A stretch of DNA of 28,651 nucleotides, from positions 2,951 to 31,601 of the forward strand of contig NW_014013494.1 in NCBI RefSeq assembly GCF_000611645.1, written 5' to 3'. The stretch's first letter is position 1, and each line of letters begins with the position of its first letter. The notes under the pieces are model-generated. The model saw only the letters and a program-made list of their open reading frames with translations, was not told the DNA's origin and made no database searches. The DNA comes from Monoraphidium neglectum. Its lineage: Eukaryota > Chlorophyta > Chlorophyceae > Sphaeropleales > Selenastraceae. The position numbers and the translations under genes were made by a program. Below, one piece after another: positions 21,301-28,651 of this stretch.

Positions 21301-22839
21301 CCTCCCACCACCCTTAGCCCCCGTATGAGCACCGCTGTTGGCTCAGCACATGGACAGGCTCGACGGCCTCACCCACAACTTCCCTCCTTCGCAACCGCAA
21401 CAGGTGTGAAGTTCCCACCTTCCGCCCACCCAACCTGATATGAGCTTCGGCAGGTACTTCTCTTTCTGGGCCGAGTTGCCGTTGCGCACGAGCTGGTTCA
21501 CGCACAGATTGCTGTGCGCGCCGTACGACAGGCCGATGGACCCAGAGCGCCGGCTGATCTCCTGCGGGGGGGAACAATACAAGCCAGTTTTTGAGAGTTG
21601 TCGACATGATAGAGAGGCGGGCTGCTTCCAGTCACGATGCAGTGTGCGGGGAGTCGTTTGTTCCCAGGGGAGCAGCCTTTGCTGGAAGACAAGGGTGGGT
21701 CAAGGAAACCATGTGCCCCAAGGTGGCAGCGCGCCCATGGGCCGTTCTCCGTCTGCTGGCGACCCTCCCCTCGTGGGGCTGTTATGGCCTCAAGGCGGGC
21801 CCTCCAACGCCTCACCTCCATGGCGATGCAGTGCTCAGAGTAGCCCGCCCCCAGGCCGCCATACTCGGGCGGTGCTGTGATGCCTGGCGTGCGTCGCAGA
21901 GCGCGGCGGAAGCAGCAAATGCTGAGCGTGAGCGCGAGAGCGGGCCCTGGGCAGCTGCCGTCCCTGAGACGCCTGCGCTTTGCGCCCTGTCCGCCACTTT
22001 GTGACGGGGCGCCCGCCCCTGCCCCGCCCGCGCGACAATCCCAGCTCGGCGGGTGAAGCCGAGCATGCGGGCGCTGTGCCCCCCCTGGCAATACTGCATG
22101 TGGCTTGCCCATGCGCTTGCGGGGGATGGCTACACCTGCTAGGACGTGTGCTCTGATCTTTGAATGTCGGGGCCACACGGTAGGCTTGCTCTGAACCAGC
22201 AACCGCCGCCGAGCACCAGCGCTGAACACAGCCAGCCAGAACACAGCCAGCAGCCCCCTACCCCCCGCCTTCCGTCATGCGCCAGGCTTGTGCAGAGGAT
22301 CGCAGCAGCTGGGGGCGAAACGTCCACCTACCCAGCAGGCCGAAGGACCCCATTTCCCGCCAGACGTCCACGTCCTTTGGGAAGCTGTTGCTGCGGTCCA
22401 CCTCCTCCGCCATCTGAGGGGAGATCACGCCCTCCGCCCATTGCTGGCGGCGGGAGAGAGGGTTGCGGCGCGTGCCGGACATGCGGGAGGTGAGTCAAGC
22501 GCCAGCAGGATGAGAGAAGAGCTTGGCGTCGCTGCGCGTGCGTGCTGCGCACAGCCGCACATGCTACGTCGCGGCGCTTCAATCCGGGTTGGAAGCGTTA
22601 GGAGCGCCTTCACCTGAACGCATCTCTGTGACAGATAGAGCTGCGGCGACCCACGTTACGAGGCGATTGCGCATTCAACGCACCTGCACGTTAAACCGGA
22701 ACTCTGCCAGGTCATCGCTGTTCGTGGCGTGGCCCGACGCAAACGCGCGCCACGCGTTCGTGCACGTGTGCCAGCAAGGACCGCGGAGGGCGGCGGGGCT
22801 GATGCTCAAGAGCAAGCTTCGAGCGCTAGACCGCAGCAT
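18331..22839 (-). CDS. IVD: Isovaleryl-CoA dehydrogenase, mitochondrial (complete, 12 exons)
   Basis: FAD-dependent matrix enzyme of leucine breakdown; it oxidises isovaleryl-CoA to 3-methylcrotonyl-CoA and passes electrons to ETF. Exons in order: 22839-22684, 22443-22332, 21883-21816, 21561-21435, 21129-20993, 20764-20678, 20439-20359, 19932-19888, 19653-19516, 19095-18925, 18724-18643, 18392-18331. They sum to 1266 nt, or 421 aa, close to the roughly 420-425 of animal and plant IVD. Every junction keeps frame with GT-AG sites. Residues 1-35 are Arg/Ser/Ala/Leu-rich without acidic residues, a typical mitochondrial presequence. Family blocks include [50 protein letters not shown]. Catalytic Glu is at 280 ([13 protein letters not shown]), the IVD-specific position; the site used as base in most acyl-CoA dehydrogenases is Ala401 (IGAGT), as expected for IVD. 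An unusual Val375 replaces the customary Cys before LGGNGY. The intron 9 acceptor (tcaaaag) is weak. Confidence 0.96.
18540..18634. repeat. CCAGCCC-type imperfect minisatellite in IVD intron 11
   Basis: Irregular repeats of ccagcccc/ccagcccg with variable spacers in the intron 18393-18642. Pyrimidine-rich on the + strand. Confidence 0.7.
18755..18832. repeat. TG/CATG-rich simple sequence in IVD intron 10
   Basis: Interrupted tgtg, cacgtgcgtacgtgtg and gcatgcacgcacgc units inside the intron 18725-18924. Frames read through it give only His/Thr/Cys repeats. Confidence 0.7.
19231..19303. repeat. GCGCA / CGTG / TG compound microsatellite in IVD intron 9
   Basis: Consecutive runs of gcgca pentamers, cgtg tetramers and tg dimers within the intron 19096-19515. 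Confidence 0.85.
20271..20330. repeat. (CA)n / (CG)n simple sequence in IVD intron 7
   Basis: Interrupted CA repeats with a short alternating CG run (possible Z-DNA-forming tract) in the intron 19933-20358. Confidence 0.8.
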
Positions 22840-23165
22840 GATATACCAGTTTCTACGTGATTTGTAATCCTAATCTATGCCGCACGCCGAGTGTTGGGGT
22901 CCCGTTCGCGTTTGGATTGCCGGATCTCTGAGACTTCGAATGGAACGCGGCACGAGGGCGTTAAAATGCGCATTTACATCGGTCGAAAGATGTGATTGGT
23001 GCATGTATGAAAGGCAGCAGGCTGGCCGCATGTTGCAGCGGCGCTTCGTCACCGCCACACTCCCAGGGCCGCACACAAGTTGACCGGCACCCGCTCGATT
23101 GCCGAAAAAAATGCGCCAGGGGCAGCGCAACAAACTCCATAGCCAAAACATTACGGCATGGGCGA
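22840..23165. other. Short spacer between CFAP58 and IVD (same strand)
   Basis: Only 326 bases separate the CFAP58 stop from the IVD ATG. They must hold the CFAP58 3' UTR and the IVD promoter and 5' leader. No TATA-like box was seen close to the IVD start. Confidence 0.6.
22974..22978 (-). terminator. Putative TGTAA polyadenylation signal of CFAP58
   Basis: TGTAA on the - strand 188 bases beyond the CFAP58 stop codon and about 135 bases before the IVD start codon. Position and motif fit a normal algal 3' end. Confidence 0.55.
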
Positions 23166-26100
23166 TCACACCACTGCGGCTCCGCCACCCTTGACCGCTT
23201 GCCCGGCCGCGGCCACCCCGAGTCCGCCGTCTCTGCTGCCCCCTCCCGCGGGTCCCGCGGCGCCGCCCGACTGCTGCTGCTTCTGCGCGCCCGTACCGCC
23301 GCCGCCACCGCTGCTGCGCTGCTGATGCTGCTGCTGCTGCTGCTCTCGCCGCTTTGCATCGAACCAGCGCTTCTTCAGCTCCCCCAACTCCTTTGCCAGC
23401 CGCTCGATCTCATAGCGGTACTCGGCCACCTTGAATAGCAAATTGGGCCAAGGGGGGGGCGCAAGGCGATCTCGAATCTCAAGCCAGGATCGCGCCAGAC
23501 ATAAACACAGGGTGACCCTCACCTCAGCGGCCCAAAACGCTGCGTGATCGGCACAGCGGCCGCACACCTAGAGATCTGCCCTGACGCCGTGGGCCCAGCG
23601 CCGCGGCGCCGCAGCAGCAAACTCCCCTCTGCGCCCCCCCCACCTGCGCCTGTGCCATGTTGAGCTCCGAGGCCATGGCCTTGAGCTGCTTGGTCTTGCC
23701 GCGCAGGCTGCCCTGGTAGAGCGCCACCTGCTCCGCCACCTCGGGGCCGGGCTGGCGCGCCAGGATGTTCTTCAGCTCGACATACAGCCGCTCCTTCTCC
23801 TGCGGTGACGGGTTTCAGGGTATGCGAGGAGGGCGAGGGGCGCGTCGGGCGCCAGGTGAGTCTGGGCGGCAGTGATCGATGCATGTACTGATGGGGAGGG
23901 TGGGAGGTCCAAGGAGGGGGGGTCGAATATAACGAAGGCAGGCCTCCTCCAAAATCGTAAGCCGCAAAGCATGGCGCGCCGGCGCTGCCTTTTCACCCGT
24001 CCACTCCTCCAGCCCCACCCCCCAAAAAACACCACCCTCATCTCCACAGAATGTCATTTGGCAGGTGTCAGCCTGCACGCTGTCGTTGGTATACCTGCAT
24101 CCAGATCACACAGGTCGACCCTCTCGTAAGGTCAGGTCAGATCAGATCAGATCGCAGGACCCCACCTGGATGAGCATGTCCTTCTCCACGGCCTCCTCAG
24201 TCTTGGCAATGAGCCGCTTCTGCAGGGCCTGGATCTTCTGGATCATCTCATACGCGCTAGGGTCGCTGCCCTCCAGCTTGCGCCACCTGCAAGGGTGTGG
24301 GTTTAGGGTTTAAGGGCGCGTCTCACGGTGAGAATTGGCTGACTTCGTGGATGGTCGCTCGGCTGGGTGGTTGCTGGATTGATCGGGTGGCATCACGCGC
24401 AAGTGCAGACAGGCCGGTGTTTCCATGAACCGTGTGCACAGATGGCACGGCACACATGCTGCCGCGATCGCGCATCCAAGGGTATCCCTCCAAGCCCCCG
24501 CCCCCCGCAACAAGGCGACCTAGCGCAACCGCGCGCCCCCCAAAGCACGCGCCTGTGCACGTTGAGGGGGTTCTCCAGCTCCTCGCTCAGCGCCTTGACC
24601 TTGGTGCGCTCCGCCAGCAGGCTGCGGCCCAGCGCCGCCACCTGGGACCGTTTTGAAGGGGTCCATTTGTGCCATGAGAAGGGGATTGGTCGCTCGCAAC
24701 GCGCGCTGTTTAATGTGGGATGTCCGGCGGAGCCAAATACCCGCGGCGCGTTGGTGCGTGCGGCTGCAGGGCGAGCAGTTGCTGTTAGCCCCGCGAAGTG
24801 AAAGACCGAGCAGGTGAGCAGGCGAGCCACTCCCCGCGTCAACAACACACATGGGCGCAATTGGCGGTGCATGCCAGCCACCCAGCCATCTCATGCGTCT
24901 TGCAACATGGCATCCACTGCTTTGCCAAGATCCATCTTTCAAACCCATCACAATCCACACTGCACAGCATTGACCACACTTCCACCCACAGCAGCCCCCG
25001 TCACCTCGCGCTTGAGGACGTCGACGTTGGCAGCCCCTGAGCGCAGCACATGCAGCTGGCGCCGCAGGTCAGCCAGCCGCACCTTGAGCACGCGGATCTC
25101 AGACACCCTGGAGGCAAGGGGCAGCCGGGTGGGCGTTGCGGCAACAGTTCTCGCACGATTTCGCGTGGTGGGCGACCTCAAGCGTGGTGGCTGCTTTGCG
25201 TTGTATACACAGCCTCACAGCAGCATAACAGCAGGTCTCACACGGGCCAGCGCTTACCATTCGCTCAAAGGAGCTTCCAATCCCACTCCGTCCCCGCGAG
25301 CAACCAGCCAGCTAACCGGAATGCGACCCCCCCTGCCCCGCCCCACCTGTCCCTGTACTGCACCGCACCCCGCGCCAGCGCCGCCCCCTGCAGCTTGACC
25401 TTCTCGTACAGAAGCGCCAGCTCATCGTTGCGGCGGATCAGCTGGCTGCCCAGGATGTCGCGCTCCCCCATCACCTGGTTGTGGTTTTTGGGGCAGGTTG
25501 GACGAGATTGTGAGTCATAGGGTGAGCCATTTTTAGAGGAATGTACCCTTTATGCCACGCAAGTATGATCAGATAGTCCGGCGACCGCAGCCCACATCTT
25601 CTCTCTATGCAAATCGTCATCTTTTGAAATGCCCAATACCCTGCCGCAAGCCCCCACCAGGTCGTACTCCTTGCGCTGCCTCAGGCGCTCCGCGTCCGCC
25701 TCCACCACCACTGCCTTGAGCTTGTCCAGCTCAGACTTCTGCGCCCCTATGGCGGCGTCCGCCTCCCCGATCTGCGCCCTGGCCTTGGTCAGCTCCATGC
25801 GCAGGGCGTCCTTCTCCTTCTCAACCTGTCGAGGATATTGGAGCGGGCCGGGCACGTTGCGAGATCCCGATCCCTGCTTTTGATGCAAAAGTTGCATGTG
25901 CTATTGTGCCTTTGTGTGAACCACGAAGTCAATTTACAGCACAGTAATGCTTGGTCAAATTCGGTCAAACCCGCACCTTCATGTGGTCAAAATGCTCCTT
26001 GACCAGGGCCAGGTCTTTCACACCAATCTCTTCCTTCAGCTGGTCAACCTGCATTGCAAAGCAGGAGTGGTGCAGATGCAAACATCCTGCTCAGCACGCA

Positions 26101-28407
26101 CATCATCACTGCGCCATGTGTGTGGCTGGAGTCGATGTGCATTCACTGACGCACGGCAGTGCAGCACGTGAACAACTGCAGCAGGCAGGACGCACAGCAG
26201 CTGGGGGCCCGGTTGTGTCGCACCTGGTGCCCCTGGATCTTGAACTTCCGCTTGAGCTCAGAAATTTCGTCCTGGGCCTCTATGAGCGTCTTGCTGTAGA
26301 GGTTGCGGTCGGCGCGCACCGCCTCATACAGGGCCTGTGGGGGTGGAGCATGAGGAGGGCAGGCGTTGCGAAGCGAGCATGTGAGGGGGTTTGGGGGTTG
26401 GCTCAGGCCAAATTTTTAGCGGCGTTCAGGCGGAGGCGACTGCAGTCAGAGGTCGTTATAAGATAGCATTTGTATGCAGCCACAAACGGATGCTTGGCCG
26501 ACAGCGCGGCGGTTTGCTGTCTGAAACAGGGTGTCACAAATGTTACGCAACATGCAGCCTGCCAACCACCAAGCTGAGCAGAGGGCCGTCAGTCGCCTGC
26601 ATCTGTCCCCTTGTGTGTGCGACGGGCGGCGCACGCACCTGCTGCTGCTTCAGGCGCCCCTCGCCCTCGCTGATACGCTTCTGCAGCTCCACGATGGCCA
26701 CCTCGCGCACCTTCACCTCCTCCAGGGCCTGGAGAGCATTCAATCACAAACCAAACCAAAAGTCGCTTGATGCATGGAGTTGTCGAGGTTTTGTTGTTGC
26801 TTGCAGTGTTTTGGGTCACGCATGCACTGTGTGTCATTCATTCACATTCACTCTCAACCCCCATCGCACCCCAGCAGAGCAGCTGTGCCCAAGCCCAGTG
26901 CCCTGCAACTGCCAACAAACTCCCACCATGCAATCACCCGCCCGTGGCAGTGGTGCTGCGGCACAAACGACCATTCGCACACCAGCATCTGCATCTCGTG
27001 CCGCACTCCGCACACCTGCTGGTACTTTGCGTCCGCCTCCGCCGCCTCCCCGCTGTACTTCTCCCGCTCCTTCTCCAGGGACCAGATCGACTTGCTCATG
27101 CGCGCCGCCTCCGCTCGGTACCTGGAGGCGTGGGTACACGTTATGGCGTTGGGGCGGTGGGCCAATGACGATCAGGGAATCGAGGGCGACGGGGGCGTTG
27201 ACTGACACACAATGATCTTGCGGACTGGACCGCCGGCGGCAGCTGTGGCTTGCAGCAGGTTCGTCGACGGCGAACGCAGGCGCACGTCCAGCATATTAAA
27301 CACGCCAGACGCGCCACGGCTGGCGCCAGCCGTGATGACCCCCGAGGCCCCTTGGTAGGGAGCGGGGCTGGACAAAAGGGGCAAAGCATGCGACGCGTGA
27401 GCTGTCCATCAACGTCATGCTGCCGCCGCCCACCCACCCGTTGATCTCGTTCTCCAGGTTCTTGCGGGTGTTCTCCGCCACGCGCACCAGATCAGACTGG
27501 CGCGACGTCGCGTTCTCGGCCTGCAGTGCGAGGGCGAGGGCACGGTCAGCATCCACCATCAAGGCAGTTGGTTGGGGCCGCAGCGGGGTTCAAAGCTTGC
27601 TCCCGCCCCCTGCCAACAAACCGCCAAGCAGGGTAGAGGTGCAGCCGGAGCCGTGGCACCGGTGGACTCAGTGCGACTCTTTCGCCATGCCTTTCGTTCT
27701 TATTCAAGGATCAACGGCACCACTCGCCTGTGCGGTACAGCTACCAGGCACCATCATGGCTCTTGTCAAGGCCCCCCCCCATCCCTGGCAGAATGACAGT
27801 GAGAGCAGCACCGCTAGGTGGTTCACAGAAAGAGGCTCACGTTTGACCTCATCTTGAGCAGGATGTCCCTCTCATGCTTCAGGTCCTCCAGCTTGCGGCG
27901 CTCAGCCTCACCCTCCTGGTGGGGCATCGAGGTGGTGGGGGTGGTGGTGTGTGTGGGGGGGGGGGAGGGGGGTACAAGAGCATAGCGGTTGCATGCGCCG
28001 TATGGAATGGCCCGGCAGGCCGCGTACTTGGCGGCCAAGCAACGGCGTTCGGGCTGGTGAGCGGGTGAGGGTGAAGTGCAGGGGGTGGCGGCTCCTGCTG
28101 CACTGCACCAGCACAGCAGCCACTTGTAAGCCCCGAAAGCGCCGCGAACATCACAAAGCCTGATGGTGTTCGGAATATCAGTCCCTCTCCAAGTGCGTCA
28201 TAGGCATGAACGATTGAAAACGAGGAAGCAGAACACAGACACTGAAAAAAACGTGGGGTTCCAAGCGTCAGACCCACGCACCTGCTTGGCCACAGCCACA
28301 TCGCGCTCCAGGGACGCGATCTGGCTCCTGAGGCTGTCCCGCTCCGCCTCCAGCGCCTCACGCGCCTCCTCCGCCGCCTTGGTCTTCTTCAGCGCCGCAT
28401 CTCGCAC
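23166..28407 (-). CDS. CFAP58: Cilia- and flagella-associated protein 58 (3' part, 14 exons)
   Basis: Coiled-coil axonemal protein (CCDC147 family; FAP58/FAP189 in Chlamydomonas), needed for motile cilia and for the sperm tail in animals. Exons: 28407-28282, 27915-27841, 27520-27438, 27121-27016, 26728-26639, 26334-26224, 26048-25977, 25825-25658, 25474-25347, 25107-25005, 24641-24553, 24286-24166, 23799-23644, 23429-23166 (stop). They give 563 aa and all join in frame. Animal homologues are about 870 aa, so roughly the first third lies beyond the window. Family signatures include LYEAVRADRNLYSKTLIEAQ, ERDILGSQLIRRNDELALLY, KVKALSEELENPLNVHR followed by WRKLEGSDPS, and LKNILARQPGPEVAEQ. Nearly the whole part is predicted heptad coiled coil, Glu/Lys/Leu-rich. 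The last 55 or so residues are Gln-rich then Gly/Ala-rich, a low-complexity tail not part of the conserved core. The intron after exon 24641-24553 starts with GC (CACAG|gcgcgt) rather than GT. The 28407 exon begins at acceptor aaaatag, so it is not the start. Confidence 0.95.
24297..24316 (+). repeat. Short telomere-like motif (TTTAGGG-type) in a CFAP58 intron
   Basis: The motif gggtttagggtttaaggg resembles about two plant-type telomere units. It lies in the intron 24287-24552, just upstream (in + coordinates) of the acceptor. It is too short to be more than suggestive. Confidence 0.4.
27931..27973 (+). repeat. G-rich tract with possible G-quadruplex, in a CFAP58 intron
   Basis: Several runs of three or more G, including long G stretches separated by t, gt or a, on the + strand. 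The gene is on the - strand, so the transcript carries the C-rich complement, next to the acceptor of the exon 27915-27841 (a pyrimidine tract). Confidence 0.6.
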
Positions 28408-28651
28408 CTATTTTGCCCACGTCGAAAGGACGTGTGTCAGCAGGGTACGTGATCCGCGAGGTTCGATGCAGGGCAGCCGTGCCTGGTCAAGCTGTAAAAT
28501 GACTCTACATAACTCCTCCAAAGGACGGGTCTGAGCGCTGCCGCGCCCTGGGTACAAACCAAAAATGAGACCCCAGGCCAGCAGCCTGCGCCCGAACCCT
28601 CCCGCCTCCAGACCGCCATTGCCCCCATCACAGCCCGCGCCCCCCCCCCCC
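28408..28651 (-). other. CFAP58 intron running out of the window
   Basis: No further exon of the family could be found between 28407 and the window end. The last bases are a run of C (28640-28651), often a place where assemblies break. Confidence 0.6.

Overview
The window looks like nuclear DNA from a GC-rich green alga, probably a chlorophycean. The evidence is multi-exon genes with GT-AG (mostly gtgagc or gtgcgc) introns of about 200-450 bp, Ala/Gln/Gly-rich low-complexity protein segments, abundant (CA)n/(TG)n microsatellites, and TGTAA-type polyadenylation signals of the kind known from Chlamydomonas relatives. It also carries a mitochondrial enzyme gene with a presequence and an axonemal (ciliary) protein gene. 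The species cannot be named from the sequence alone.

Layout. (1) 1-639, + strand: the last exon of an unrecognised gene ending in a poly-Gln tract, with more CAG repeats just past its stop. (2) 1341-3667 and 6491-9118, + strand: two tandem paralogues of an unrecognised multi-pass membrane protein. I could assemble both as five phase-0 exons with matching intron positions (357 and 374 aa). They are separated by about 2.8 kb with no confident gene. (3) 9119-13478: mostly gene-poor, with an N gap (11159-11930) bounded on both sides by (TG)n, then the likely 3' UTR of the next gene. (4) 17266-13479, - strand: an unrecognised protein of about 1237 aa with N-terminal membrane helices, a very long disordered Pro/Ala/Ser/Gln-rich region and one 74-nt intron. 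(5) 22839-18331, - strand: a complete 12-exon gene for mitochondrial isovaleryl-CoA dehydrogenase (421 aa). All exon boundaries were resolved. (6) 28407-23166, - strand: the 3' fourteen exons (563 aa) of the coiled-coil axonemal protein CFAP58 (formerly CCDC147; FAP58/FAP189 in Chlamydomonas). Its 5' end lies beyond the window.

The genes are unrelated in function: leucine catabolism, the cilium, and proteins of unknown role. They do not form a cluster. The least explained parts are the tandem membrane-protein pair with its shared upstream block and the large membrane-anchored disordered protein. One GC-AG intron in CFAP58 is well supported by reading frame and homology, and a second is suggested in paralogue B. 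I saw no mobile element, CRISPR array, tRNA or rRNA.
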